A stretch of 64,000 nucleotides of DNA from Microbacterium sp. NC79 (lineage in GTDB: Bacteria; Actinomycetota; Actinomycetes; Actinomycetales; Microbacteriaceae). Below the pieces are notes generated by a model that made no database searches, was not told the origin of the DNA, and saw nothing but the letters and a program-made list of their open reading frames with translations. The stretch spans positions 1,922,001 to 1,986,000 of the forward strand of contig NZ_JAHQYI010000001.1 of the NCBI RefSeq assembly GCF_019061125.1, given 5' to 3'. Below, in pieces: positions 26,321 through 35,196 of this stretch. A program made the position numbers and the translations under genes. Position 1 is the stretch's first letter; each line of letters starts with the position of its first letter.

Positions 26321-27663
26321 CCGAAGCCCGCTTTCGCCGTGATGGTGAGGCCCGAGACGTTGATGATAATGCCGTCGTACATCACGATATTGGTGCCAGC
26401 GGCGATGACACGCAGTGAGTGGTCACCGTTACCCCACGTCACCACGGAGAAGGATTCTTGCTGCGGGTTGCTGTCCATGACATCGGCCACCCACTCCCAC
26501 TTTCCGCGTCGCCACACCTGCACCACCATGTCGGTCTTGACCTGATGCGCAGTGAATCCGAGGCGAACAAACTCCACCGCCGTGACGGCGAACGTCAACG
26601 GCTCGCGAGTGAGCTTGAGTTTGGTGTCAGGGGCGTCGCAGCGAGCCGCCGGCACAGCCGTCTCGGTCTTCGCCGCAGCGACTGTCATGCAGAGTCCACT
26701 GGCCGCCGATACGAGCTGCCAGCTATTGGACGCGCCCACGCGTTGCACATACCATTGCTGACTCATAGACGTGGCGTTTGCCGCCTGCATTCGCACGGTT
26801 CCAGCCGCGTCCACGCCGAGCCGCATGCCGTAAATATGCTTCGGAGAAATCGTGACCAGGCTGCGGTCGGTGTCGTTGACCGGTGTCAGCTGGAAGCGCT
26901 GATTCGCGAAATGATTGCATCCGTGGGAAATAATCGCGGCACCGGCTGCCGTGCTCTCTCCCGTCACATCGGCGCAAAATCCGGGGTTTCCAGCGTTTGC
27001 GATGGTGAACCAGCGCGACGCGTTGGCCGCCGGAACCACGGCAGTATCAAGCGGATAAATGTCGCGAGTGCTCGCGGTTGCCGTCAGGTTTGTGCTGGCG
27101 TGCGCGGTCCATCCGCTTCCCGTCAGCACGGCGGAGAGTGTGGCATTGGCCGTCTGCGTGCCTGAAGCGTGCGCGGTGGCATTTCGCGCGGTGATCCGGG
27201 TGCGTACGCAATAGGTCTGAGTGGCGTCGACAGCCAGGGCCAGATTGCTTGTCACCGTTGTCTGAGCCCAGGTGCCCGTCACGGCCCCCGCAGGAACGGT
27301 CGCTTGAGCGGTGCACTCGACCGCCGACGACACCGGCCACACGTGTAGAGGCAACGCGCCGCCCAACGCACCGGGCGCGGAGATCGTGATCGTTGCGGTT
27401 CCGGCGGTCTGGCCATTGTTGTGCACGCTGAACGATGCGGTACTGGCCAGCACCGAATTGAAGTACGTTGCGCTCAACGTGGGAAAGTTCGTCGCGTTGA
27501 CCGCGATCGAGGTGGTCTTGACCGAGCCCGTTGCCGCAACGCTTCCGGTGAAATATGCCAGCGCGCTGCCGCCGCCCACGAGAAGGGCAACGATGCCGAC
27601 CCCGGCAATCAGCCCCGACCACACGCGACGATGCCACCGCCGCCGATTCGGACTAGGACCCAC
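26317..27663 (-). CDS. Secreted ricin-type beta-trefoil (RICIN) lectin-domain protein
   Basis: A 448-residue exported protein. After a basic start (VGPSPNRRRWHRRVW), a TM-like signal ends GGGSALAYFTGSVAATGS, the G..AYFT form of SipW-type signal peptides. The N-terminal region is Ala/Thr/Ser-rich and beta-structured. From about 220 to 340 a beta-trefoil is recognisable: NPGFCADVTGESTAAGAAIISHGCNHFANQRFQLTP and WQLVSAASGLCMTV, with QxF/QxW-type motifs. It probably binds glycans. I chose GTG 27663, which overlaps the upstream stop by 11 nt; a GTG at 27789 would put the signal peptide internally. Confidence 0.75.
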   Translation of the reverse strand: MGPSPNRRRWHRRVWSGLIAGVGIVALLVGGGSALAYFTGSVAATGSVKTTSIAVNATNFPTLSATYFNSVLASTASFSVHNNGQTAGTATITISAPGALGGALPLHVWPVSSAVECTAQATVPAGAVTGTWAQTTVTSNLALAVDATQTYCVRTRITARNATAHASGTQTANATLSAVLTGSGWTAHASTNLTATASTRDIYPLDTAVVPAANASRWFTIANAGNPGFCADVTGESTAAGAAIISHGCNHFANQRFQLTPVNDTDRSLVTISPKHIYGMRLGVDAAGTVRMQAANATSMSQQWYVQRVGASNSWQLVSAASGLCMTVAAAKTETAVPAARCDAPDTKLKLTREPLTFAVTAVEFVRLGFTAHQVKTDMVVQVWRRGKWEWVADVMDSNPQQESFSVVTWGNGDHSLRVIAAGTNIVMYDGIIINVSGLTITAKAGFG

Positions 27664-28249
27664 GCTGCACCCCGGTGATCGTGATCGCGAAGTCGACGCT
27701 CTGACCGGAGTACTGGCCAGGCGTGTTGGTGTCCAGCGTGAGCTCGAGGCAGAAGTCGGCTGTCGCCCCCGCGGGGAGCGACGTGACACCGGTCACGGCG
27801 AAACCGGGAAGATCCTTCAGGCTTCCGCCGAGTCCCGGAGCACAGCTTTCCCCCGCGTTCAAGGCGGTTAGGCGGGCATTAACGTGGGCGCCAAGCGGGG
27901 TGGTTGATGTCACCACTCCCGACGCATTGATCGACGTGGCCACTGTGCCGGTGTTCGTGATCGTGAATGGTTTCGCTTGCGCGACTGTTGGCCCGAGGTT
28001 CCACGCCCCGAGCGCAGCTTGGTCACCGTCATTGATCTTCAGGGTGAGGGTTCCTGCGCGCACCGTCGCTCCAGGCAATTCCGCATTCGCGGTCAGCAGC
28101 GCGAACGTGCCGCCCGCTGCACCCACGCCCACAACCGTTGACGCCGCCACAGCCAGTGTGGCCATCATCATCGCGCGCCGTCGCTGGCGCGCGCGCTCAT
28201 GTCGCGCCGCGATACGTCGATCGCGGCGCAATCCGGTGCCCGAAGTCAT
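27653..28249 (-). CDS. SipW-type signal peptide protein (TasA-like), second subunit
   Basis: A 198-residue secreted protein. The basic N terminus (RRDRRIAARHERARQRRRAMMM) and TM segment lead to GAAGGTFALLTANAELPGATVRAGTLTLKIND, the typical layout of alternate-type signal peptides followed by the start of a TasA/camelysin-like beta domain. The mature part is beta-rich (TITNTGTVATSINASGVV). Two cysteines (about 137 and 174) could form a disulfide. No fibre function has been shown for this family member; it is inferred from the operon with SipW. Confidence 0.7.
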   Translation of the reverse strand: MTSGTGLRRDRRIAARHERARQRRRAMMMATLAVAASTVVGVGAAGGTFALLTANAELPGATVRAGTLTLKINDGDQAALGAWNLGPTVAQAKPFTITNTGTVATSINASGVVTSTTPLGAHVNARLTALNAGESCAPGLGGSLKDLPGFAVTGVTSLPAGATADFCLELTLDTNTPGQYSGQSVDFAITITGVQRGS

Positions 28250-28276
28250 CGCATCAATCGCTTTCGTCGCACGGGG

Positions 28277-28302
28277 GCGGGGCCATATCGGCGCGGCCCC
28301 GC
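28277..28302 (-). terminator. Intra-operon hairpin after the first fibre-type gene
   Basis: GCGGGGCC (28277-28284) pairs with GGCCCCGC (28295-28302), an 8-bp GC stem with a 10-nt loop and no U-run. It lies in the 70-bp gap between the first and second genes of the SipW operon and may raise expression of the first gene over the others. Confidence 0.5.
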
Positions 28303-28319
28303 GTCATGCGAGATTGGAT

Positions 28320-28910
28320 TTACGGTGCGACGACCTGCGTGACCTGCACGGCAAAGTTGGACAGATTAACCGCGCCGAGCTTTGCGGCGTTATCCATCGG
28401 CTCTGCGGAACCATCGGTGCCCATCGGCCAGGCAAGCTCCACCGAGATCGTGACTGGGTACTCGTCCGACGTCGAACGGGAGTGGTCGATCAGGACCGTT
28501 CCCGTTGCTTCCACGTTGTTCACCTTGTAGGTTGCCGATTGTTGCAACCGCTCAGCCAATTTGCTGTCGGCCGCGTTGCCTGGCGTCGCGGGGGCAATAG
28601 CTCCGGCGGTGATCGCCGTCTCAAAAGCCAGGTTCTCGCCCTGGGCCGTGATGATGTACTCACCCGTGTAAATCAGTTTGTCACCGGGCACAATGCGCAC
28701 GGTATCGATGTCGACGGAGGTCGGCGTGCCACCGTTGTGTGCAAGTTGCCACGTCGGCTCCTGCGTTTGCGAGAGCTTCAGGTTACCCGCGGTGATCGAC
28801 GCGCCGCTCATCGTCACGGAGTCGTTCCAGTACGCCAGCGTCGTGCCGCCACCAATGAGCAGCGCGACAGCGGCAGCTCCGGCGAGCGCGCCCTTTGAGA
28901 TTTTGTTCAT
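28320..28910 (-). CDS. SipW-type signal peptide protein (TasA-like major subunit candidate)
   Basis: A 196-residue secreted protein, first in the operon. MNKISKGALAGAAAVALLIGGG plus TTLAYWNDSVTMSGASITAGNLKL is a textbook alternate signal peptide with the (A)YW/FND motif, followed by the TasA-like SGxIxAGxLxL strand. The mature part continues VRIVPGDKLIYTGEYIITAQGENL, as in camelysin/TasA proteins that self-assemble into amyloid-like fibres. GGGGGA 4 nt upstream supports ATG 28910. First position, its own leader region and the following hairpin suggest it is the most abundant product. Confidence 0.78.
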   Translation of the reverse strand: MNKISKGALAGAAAVALLIGGGTTLAYWNDSVTMSGASITAGNLKLSQTQEPTWQLAHNGGTPTSVDIDTVRIVPGDKLIYTGEYIITAQGENLAFETAITAGAIAPATPGNAADSKLAERLQQSATYKVNNVEATGTVLIDHSRSTSDEYPVTISVELAWPMGTDGSAEPMDNAAKLGAVNLSNFAVQVTQVVAP

Positions 28911-29115
28911 GATTCCCCCGTTGTATTCGTTACTCAGTAGCACCGTGTGTGCGCGCCAATGTGCGCCGGTCTCGGAATAGCCGGGCAGGAAATTTGACGT
29001 TGATTTAATACTATTCAACACGCCGGTAAAAATATCTTGGGTGCAGTATCATCCGCATAACATTTCCGGCAATCGAATACGGGACTTTTGCGGAATTACC
29101 CCGTAGCGTCGTGGC

Positions 29116-30270
29116 ATGGGATTCTTCCGACGCCAACCGCCGCCCCTGCCTCTTCCGGTCGCCCTCGTTGAACCGAGTCGGCCGTCGGTGTGGAACGACA
29201 ACTTCGGCAAGCTCGCCACTCGGGCGCTACAGATCATGATCGTGATCGCGCTCACGGCAGGAATCATCGTGGCGATGCGCACGCTCAACGTCGTGGTGAT
29301 CCCGGTGGTGCTCTCCCTCATCATCGCTTCGGCATTTGCACCCGTGATGGGATGGCTCCGCCGCCGAGGACTCTCCTCGACGTGGGCCACCATCATTGCC
29401 CTGCTCGGCATCGTCGTCGTGCTCGGCGCCGTGGTGTGGTTGATCGTCTGGCAGGTCCGCACGCAGTGGCCGATGCTTGCGGAGAAGGCCACTGAGGGGT
29501 GGAACATGTTGGTCGATTGGGCCACCCACCTCGAATTACCGTTCGTCATCACAAGCGAGCAAATCGACGAATGGCTGGCAGCCGTCGGCGATTTCCTCAC
29601 CAGCGCGCAGTTTGGTTCCGGAGCCCTCGCTGGCGTCGGCGCGGTCGCGAGCTTCGTGACCGGCCTCGTCCTGATGATCGTTGTGCTGTTTTACTTCCTC
29701 CGCGATGGCCGCAGAATCTGGGAGTTCCTCCTTCGCCCGTTCCGGGGTCGCAACGAACAGCGTGCGCGTCGAGTAGGAACCAAGACCGTCGAAACGCTGG
29801 GATCATACGTGCGCGGCACGGCTGCTGTGGCAGCGGTGGATGCGATCGGCATCGGCATCTTCCTGTTCATTTTCCAGGTGCCACTGGCGCTCCCGCTTGC
29901 GGTGCTCGTCTTCCTGCTCGCGTTCATTCCCATCGTTGGCGCGACCGTCGCGGGCATTCTGGCTGCCCTGGTCGCGCTGGTCGCCAACGGCCCCATTATT
30001 GCGCTCGTCGTAATCGGCGTCGTCGTGGGCGTGAACCAGCTGGAAGGCAATTTCCTGCAGCCGGTGCTGATGGGGCGTTCGCTTAAGCTTCACTCGCTCG
30101 TGATCCTGCTCGCTCTTGCCGTCGGCACGCTGCTCGGTGGTGTCCTCGGTGCTGTACTTTCGGTTCCGATTGCCGCAGTGGCGTGGGGAATTATTCAGGT
30201 GTGGGACGGCCCGAACACCCCGGCGTCGTGGGCGCGCAAGCGAGAAACGCGCATCACGTCGTTCGAATAG
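29116..30270 (+). CDS. AI-2E family transporter
   Basis: A 384-residue membrane protein of the AI-2 exporter/PerM superfamily. Paired TM helices lie near the N terminus (IMIVIALTAGIIVAMRTLNVVVIPVVLSLIIASAFAPVMGWL), a soluble middle part spans 110-180, and the conserved C-terminal TM block contains PIVGATVAGILAALVALVANGPIIAL and NQLEGNFLQPVLMGRSLKLHSLVILLAL. The family includes TqsA, but most actinobacterial members have no proven cargo. TAGCGT ends 6 nt before the ATG (leaderless pattern). Divergent from the SipW operon across 205 bp; convergent with the SDR gene, 9 bp apart. Confidence 0.88.
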   Translation: MGFFRRQPPPLPLPVALVEPSRPSVWNDNFGKLATRALQIMIVIALTAGIIVAMRTLNVVVIPVVLSLIIASAFAPVMGWLRRRGLSSTWATIIALLGIVVVLGAVVWLIVWQVRTQWPMLAEKATEGWNMLVDWATHLELPFVITSEQIDEWLAAVGDFLTSAQFGSGALAGVGAVASFVTGLVLMIVVLFYFLRDGRRIWEFLLRPFRGRNEQRARRVGTKTVETLGSYVRGTAAVAAVDAIGIGIFLFIFQVPLALPLAVLVFLLAFIPIVGATVAGILAALVALVANGPIIALVVIGVVVGVNQLEGNFLQPVLMGRSLKLHSLVILLALAVGTLLGGVLGAVLSVPIAAVAWGIIQVWDGPNTPASWARKRETRITSFE

Positions 30271-30279
30271 ACGGGCTTG

Positions 30280-31845
30280 TCACTCCGACTCTGCGCGCTC
30301 GGCGGTAGCGATTATCCGGTTGACCATGCCGCTGAAGATGAAGCCATGAAACGGGAGCATCGCCATCCAGTAGAGCCGCCCGGAGAGACCGCGCGGAAAG
30401 AAGACCGCGCGCTGCCGATACTCGCAACCGTCTGGCCGAGGTTCGATCGTGAACTCAAGCCAGGCCTCGCCTGGCACCTGCATTTCGGCGCGCAGCCTTA
30501 GCACGCGCTCCGGTTCCAGGTGCTCCACCCGCCACACGTCAAGAGCGTCACCGACGGTCAGCCTGCGCCGCGAACGGCGGCCCCGCGTCATACCGACACC
30601 GCCGGTGATCCGATCAAAGAGACCACGCAACGACCACAGCAGCGACGCGGAATACCAGCCGTTGGTTCCGCCAATCTGCGTCACGACACTCCATACGTCG
30701 GCGGGACTCGCCTTGGTCGTTCGCCTGCGCACATCGGTAAACACCGTGCGCCCCGCCCAATTCGGGTCACTCGGCATCGGATCGCTGGGCGCGAGGGGCA
30801 CCCGAGCGTCAACCCAGCTCGTTTCGATTTCGTCCAGCTCAATGCGCCCAAGCGCGAGTCGAACGGCCCGACGATAGGGCGTCAAGCCACCCTCCGGTCG
30901 CGAAATAACATCATCGATGTCGTGGTTCTTCATGACGCAGTCGTGTTGCAGCGACTCGACAAGAGGGCGCGCAATCGCGCGCGGCACCGGCGTCACAAGC
31001 CCGACCCAGTGCGAGGCAAGCTTCGGCGTGAGCACAGGAAGCGCCGCAATGCCGCGTTGTGGCAAGCCCGCTTCGACTGCGTACCCGTTCATCATCTGCC
31101 CGTATCGCAAGACATCAGGGCCACCGATATCGAACGCGCGGTTGAGGTCGCCAGGCGCGTGCGCTGCCGCGAGCAGGTAGTAGAGCACGTCGCGTATCGC
31201 AATCGGTTGAATGAAGTTTCGCACCCACCGCGGCGCCGGCATGTATGGCAACACCTCGGTGAGGTGGCGCACCATCTCAAATGAGGCGGAGCCGGAACCA
31301 ATAATCACGCCTGCTTGAAAAACCAGGGTGGGAGCGCCAGAAGCCAGCAGGATCTCACCGACCTCACGTCTCGAGGCGAGGTGGGGTGAGAGTTGCACAC
31401 CATCAGGGTGCAGTCCGCCAAGGTAAACCATCCTGCGCACTCCGGCACGAGCACTCGCGGCAGCCACGGTATGCGCAATGGCGCGATCAGTTTCGGCAAA
31501 CTCGCGCCCCGCGGTCATGGAGTGCACCAGGTAGTAGACAATATCCACTCCGGACATGGCGGCACTCACCGCGTCCGAATCACTCGCATCTCCGGTTGCG
31601 ATCTCGACGCGGTCAGCCCACGGCAACGCCTGAACCCGGGCTCGTGATCTGGTCAGCACCCGCACCCGGTATCCGCCAGCCAGCAGACGCGGCACGATGC
31701 GACCGCCCACATAGCCGGTCGCGCCGAGAACTAAGACCCGAGGCGCAGACTCCCCCTGCGCATGCGCGGAGCGTAGTGCGGCCTCCGTTCCGCGGGGAAA
31801 CGTCAAATCCCCCTCCGCGTGTTCGGGCGTCGCCCTGACTGCCAT
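30280..31845 (-). CDS. SDR-family NAD(P)-binding oxidoreductase with C-terminal DUF2867
   Basis: A 521-residue two-domain protein. The N-terminal atypical SDR (about 35-300) has VLVLGATGYVGGRIVPRLLAGGYRVRVLTRS with the GxxGxxG motif. The C-terminal DUF2867 (about 345-520) contains WSVVTQIGGTNGWY and ends FHGFIFSGMVNRI. The fusion is common in actinobacteria; the substrate is unknown. GGAGGGG lies 4-5 nt before ATG 31845, and the start is 1 nt from the MarR stop, so the two genes form one operon, divergent from the carotenoid genes. Confidence 0.85.
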   Translation of the reverse strand: MAVRATPEHAEGDLTFPRGTEAALRSAHAQGESAPRVLVLGATGYVGGRIVPRLLAGGYRVRVLTRSRARVQALPWADRVEIATGDASDSDAVSAAMSGVDIVYYLVHSMTAGREFAETDRAIAHTVAAASARAGVRRMVYLGGLHPDGVQLSPHLASRREVGEILLASGAPTLVFQAGVIIGSGSASFEMVRHLTEVLPYMPAPRWVRNFIQPIAIRDVLYYLLAAAHAPGDLNRAFDIGGPDVLRYGQMMNGYAVEAGLPQRGIAALPVLTPKLASHWVGLVTPVPRAIARPLVESLQHDCVMKNHDIDDVISRPEGGLTPYRRAVRLALGRIELDEIETSWVDARVPLAPSDPMPSDPNWAGRTVFTDVRRRTTKASPADVWSVVTQIGGTNGWYSASLLWSLRGLFDRITGGVGMTRGRRSRRRLTVGDALDVWRVEHLEPERVLRLRAEMQVPGEAWLEFTIEPRPDGCEYRQRAVFFPRGLSGRLYWMAMLPFHGFIFSGMVNRIIATAERAESE

Positions 31846-31846
31846 G

Positions 31847-32461
31847 TCACCCCTCCGGTTCGTCCTGCTTTCGCGGCACAGGCAAATCACTGCCCGCCCA
31901 CTCAGAACGATCAACACTGATTGCGTTGGTCATGTCGTTGAGAAAGGCCGTCACGATGTCACGGTGCTCGCGGCTCAACCGCGAAGCGGCGTAAAAGCGG
32001 CGCGCTTGCTGCCTTCCAACCACGCGCTGGATGAGCGCCTCGGTTCGCGGAGCGACGTCGATACGCAGTGCGCGCCGATCATCAGGGTGCAATGCCCGCG
32101 TGATGTGCCCGGCGCGTTCCAATCGATTAAGAAGTTTTGTCGTGGATGCGGGCGACGTCTGCATGTGTTGCCCCAGCATCGTCGGCGTCACCAGCTCCCC
32201 CTCGCGGATCACCGTCACCAGGTAGCGCAGCGCCCTCATATCCTGAACGCTGAGCGCCATCGATTCTCGCGATGCCTCCGCGAGCTCTCGCTCGGCATCA
32301 CGCAGACGCGCCAATGCATTCATGACAGCGGTGATGCCGTCGCGGTCAACAGCGGCCACATCGGGGGCTTCCACGACCGCCCCTTCGGTCGAGGCATGCA
32401 CAAGAAGGTCCGCGTCGTGAACGACGTCTACCGCTTTTGTTGCTCGCTGCCGTGGGTTCAT
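31847..32461 (-). CDS. MarR-family regulator, probable controller of the carotenoid operon
   Basis: A 204-residue regulator with a winged-HTH at about 85-150: TPTMLGQHMQTSPASTTKLLNRLERAGHITRALHPDDRRALRIDV, the full MarR signature including the wing DDRR. Flanking helices provide the dimer interface. AAGGAAG precedes the ATG. It is divergent from idi-crt across 104 bp. In Corynebacterium a MarR protein (CrtR) at the same kind of position represses crtE and senses the isoprenoid precursor GGPP; position supports the same job here, but ligand and operator are inferred. Confidence 0.85.
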   Translation of the reverse strand: MNPRQRATKAVDVVHDADLLVHASTEGAVVEAPDVAAVDRDGITAVMNALARLRDAERELAEASRESMALSVQDMRALRYLVTVIREGELVTPTMLGQHMQTSPASTTKLLNRLERAGHITRALHPDDRRALRIDVAPRTEALIQRVVGRQQARRFYAASRLSREHRDIVTAFLNDMTNAISVDRSEWAGSDLPVPRKQDEPEG

Positions 32462-32511
32462 TCATCTTCCTTGTGCGTTGGAGAAACCAAGCCCAATTAC
32501 TTTCCTATGGT

Positions 32512-32535
32512 TTACTATATCGCTAAAGCTAATAA
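32512..32535. promoter_or_regulatory. Candidate MarR operator between the MarR gene and idi
   Basis: The AT-rich stretch contains inverted half sites TTACTA (32512-32517) and TAATAA (32530-32535), imperfect by one base, about 30 nt upstream of the idi start in a GC-rich background. It overlaps TATAGT on the minus strand, a possible -10 of the MarR gene. Confidence 0.35.
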
Positions 32536-32565
32536 ATCACTTGACTCATGTTGCCGGAGGCGACA

Positions 32566-33129
32566 ATGGCAGAATCGCCAGAAATGGTCGTCTTGGTGGA
32601 CGACGACGGCATCCCCCGCGGTGCAATGCCAAAACGTGACGTTCACGGAGCCAACACTCCCCTTCACTTGGCGTTCTCGTGCTATATCTCCGATCCTCAG
32701 GGCCGAGTGCTCGTGACCCGGCGAGCGCTAGGTAAACAAACCTGGCCCGGCGTGTGGACAAACAGCTTCTGTGGGCACCCCGCTCCCGGCGAAGCGATGA
32801 CCGATGCCGTCAAGCGGCGAGCACAGCAGGAGCTCGGGGCGTCGATCACAAACGTGACGTTGCACTTGCCAGACTTTCGTTACCGAGCTCTCGATGCTTC
32901 GGGCATCGTGGAGAACGAAATCTGCCCGGTCTTTACGGCCGAGTTATCGAGCCCGCTTGCTCCCGTGCACAGTGAAGTCAGCGAATGGGAATGGACGACG
33001 CACGCTGCGCTCGCCGACGCCGTAGCTGCCGCACCGTTTGCGTTCAGCCCCTGGCTACGAGAACAACTGCCTCTCCTGCTCCGCGCGCATGCTTTCACAG
33101 TGGGGGTGCGTGATGACCACAATGCGTGA
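32566..33129 (+). CDS. idi: Isopentenyl-diphosphate delta-isomerase, type I
   Basis: A 187-residue Nudix-fold isomerase converting IPP to DMAPP for isoprenoid synthesis. The catalytic cysteine is in TNSFCGHPAPGE (near 67), the catalytic glutamate in EVSEWEWTTH (near 140), and LHLAFSCYISDPQGRVLVTRRALGKQTWPGVW is the family N-terminal core. CCGGAGG lies 5 nt upstream of ATG 32566. It leads the carotenoid operon and overlaps crtE by 17 nt. Confidence 0.95.
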   Translation: MAESPEMVVLVDDDGIPRGAMPKRDVHGANTPLHLAFSCYISDPQGRVLVTRRALGKQTWPGVWTNSFCGHPAPGEAMTDAVKRRAQQELGASITNVTLHLPDFRYRALDASGIVENEICPVFTAELSSPLAPVHSEVSEWEWTTHAALADAVAAAPFAFSPWLREQLPLLLRAHAFTVGVRDDHNA

Positions 33130-34228
33130 ACGGCTACGAAACCCGGAAACGGTTCAGACGGAGATCACGACGCGGTTGCACGCCCTGATGCAAGCGAAAT
33201 CAACGCAGGCCGCGGCCCACGGGTCCCATTTTGCTGAGCTGTGGGCACTGACCTCACAGGCAGCCCAGGGCGGGAAGCTGTTGCGCCCGCGGCTGGTGCT
33301 CGGTGTTTTCGATGGATTTCGCGCCACCGCCGCGACCAATACCCACCCTCGTGAAACAGCAATCGACCTGGCAGCCGCGGTCGAGCTCCTGCACTTCGCG
33401 TTCCTCCTGCATGACGACCTCATCGATGAGGATCTGACGCGCCGCGGCGTGCCTAACCTCGCCGGTTCACTCGTCACAAGCGTTGCGTCCACGCAACTCC
33501 AAGGCTCTGATCCCGGCGACGAGACCCGTCGCATGCATTGGGCTCGCAGTAGCGCTCTGCTGATGGGCGACCTGATGCTGACGCTCGCCCATCAGGTATT
33601 CGCGCGTGCCCGGGTTGCTGACCCAGAACGTTCGCGCATGCTCGACCTGCTGGACACGACCGTCACCGAAACCGTCGCAGGTGAGTACATCGATGTCAGT
33701 CTTGCCGATGCCCAGATCACGCCGACCCTCCCCCTCGTACTCGACATGACACGAATGAAGACGGCGACCTACTCGTTCGAACTGCCGCTACGACTCGGAG
33801 CGATCGTCGCAGGCGCTGGCGCGCTGGCTGAGCAGCGGCTGGGCGATGTCGGCCGTCATTTGGGTATCGCGTTTCAATTGCAGGATGACCTTCTTTCGGC
33901 GTTCGAGCAGAGCGAAAGACACGGCAAAGATCAATTTTCTGATTTTCGCGAAGGTAAAGAAACCGCCCTCATTGCGTGTGCCCGACTCACTAACGAGTGG
34001 CCTCTCATCGAACGGCTCATGGGCCCAACCAACTTCTCGGAAGAGTCCGGCCGTGCGCTTCAGCAATTGCTGCACGAGTGCGGCGCTCGGGACGTCATCG
34101 AGGCGATGGTGCGTGATCAAATTGAAATTGCCGAAAATATCCTGACCCGCGATGATCATGTCATAGCGCCAGAGGTGTGCCAGTTTCTGCTCGCGCTCAT
34201 GGCTCGAATGGTGGGGCGTCAATCATGA
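33113..34228 (+). CDS. crtE: Geranylgeranyl diphosphate synthase (polyprenyl synthetase)
   Basis: A 371-residue prenyltransferase that condenses IPP units onto DMAPP/FPP to give GGPP. The first aspartate-rich motif is in LLHDDLIDEDLTRRG (near 100-114). The second region reads FQLQDDLLSAF near 260, with Ser where the last Asp of DDxxD would be, as is common in actinobacterial GGPP synthases. Also typical are LMGDLMLTLAHQVFARA and the KTATYSFELPLRLGA segment. It starts inside the end of idi and overlaps crtB by the ATGA motif. Confidence 0.92.
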   Translation: MTTMRERLRNPETVQTEITTRLHALMQAKSTQAAAHGSHFAELWALTSQAAQGGKLLRPRLVLGVFDGFRATAATNTHPRETAIDLAAAVELLHFAFLLHDDLIDEDLTRRGVPNLAGSLVTSVASTQLQGSDPGDETRRMHWARSSALLMGDLMLTLAHQVFARARVADPERSRMLDLLDTTVTETVAGEYIDVSLADAQITPTLPLVLDMTRMKTATYSFELPLRLGAIVAGAGALAEQRLGDVGRHLGIAFQLQDDLLSAFEQSERHGKDQFSDFREGKETALIACARLTNEWPLIERLMGPTNFSEESGRALQQLLHECGARDVIEAMVRDQIEIAENILTRDDHVIAPEVCQFLLALMARMVGRQS

Positions 34229-35196
34229 GCCGCGACCTCGATGGACTGGCCCCCCTGGAACGATATTCGGCAGCTTCAGAACGTGCTGCTGATCAAGTGA
34301 TCCGCGCATACTCGACCTCTTTTGGCGCAGCGACCCGTCTGCTGGGCCGGCGGCATCGGCGGCATGTGCGCAATATTTACGCTCTCGTGCGCGTCGCCGA
34401 CGAACTCGTCGATGGTGTCGCCGCTGAAGCCCACTTGGCACCCATCGAGCAGTTGGCCCGTTTGAATGCGTTCGAAGCCGAAACCAATAGCGCGATGCAC
34501 ACTGGGTACAGCAGCAACCCCATCGTGCACGCGTTTGCGTGCACGGCTCGGGCGTCGGGGATCGACTCGACACTTACCGCTCCATTCTTCGCCTCCATGC
34601 GCACCGACCTCGAGCCGTTCTCGATCACGGGAAATGGGCCGGAACCAGCACTCACATCAGCAGGCGTGGCCCCGGTGAGCCGCCGTGCCGGTGTCGCCGT
34701 CGCCGCCGGCCATCGTTTCGACGACGAGGCGCATGCGAGCTACGTATATGGCTCTGCTGAGGTGGTCGGGCTCATGTGCCTACGGGTTTTTCTGCGTGCG
34801 GAGCAGGTGACCGAGCAACAGCGTGCGCAACTCGAACAGGGCGCGCGGAGCCTCGGCGCTGCCTTCCAAAATGTCAACTTTCTGCGCGATCTGGCGGATG
34901 ATACCGAGAGACTTGATCGCAGCTACCTGAGCGTGGAAGACACAATTACCGATGAGTGCAAGGCCCAGTGGGTTGCCACAATACGCTCTCAGCTCGCCGA
35001 TGCCCGACGCGTAATGCCGCTCCTGCCTCGTGATGCTCGCATCGCCGTCGATGCCGCCCGCAGGCTATTTTCGAAACTCACGGATAACATCGACCGACGC
35101 ACCGTCTCACAACTTATGGGCCAGCGCGTGCGGATTCCGCTCCCGGTAAAACTAACGCTGATCGCGAAGTCAATAAGCTCCAGAGGCGTCGCATGA
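34225..35196 (+). CDS. crtB: Phytoene synthase
   Basis: A 323-residue squalene/phytoene synthase joining two GGPP to phytoene. Substrate-binding acidic motifs are RVADELVDG (near 58) and NFLRDLADDTERLDRSYL (near 227), the latter preceded by QNV as expected. YVYGSAEVVGLMCLRVF is the conserved central helix. Between SMRTDLEPF and RFDDEAHASYVYG there is an extra ~25-residue Ala/Pro/Gly-rich piece (about 137-161) that family members known to me lack. Both neighbours overlap by ATGA. Confidence 0.93.
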   Translation: MSRDLDGLAPLERYSAASERAADQVIRAYSTSFGAATRLLGRRHRRHVRNIYALVRVADELVDGVAAEAHLAPIEQLARLNAFEAETNSAMHTGYSSNPIVHAFACTARASGIDSTLTAPFFASMRTDLEPFSITGNGPEPALTSAGVAPVSRRAGVAVAAGHRFDDEAHASYVYGSAEVVGLMCLRVFLRAEQVTEQQRAQLEQGARSLGAAFQNVNFLRDLADDTERLDRSYLSVEDTITDECKAQWVATIRSQLADARRVMPLLPRDARIAVDAARRLFSKLTDNIDRRTVSQLMGQRVRIPLPVKLTLIAKSISSRGVA

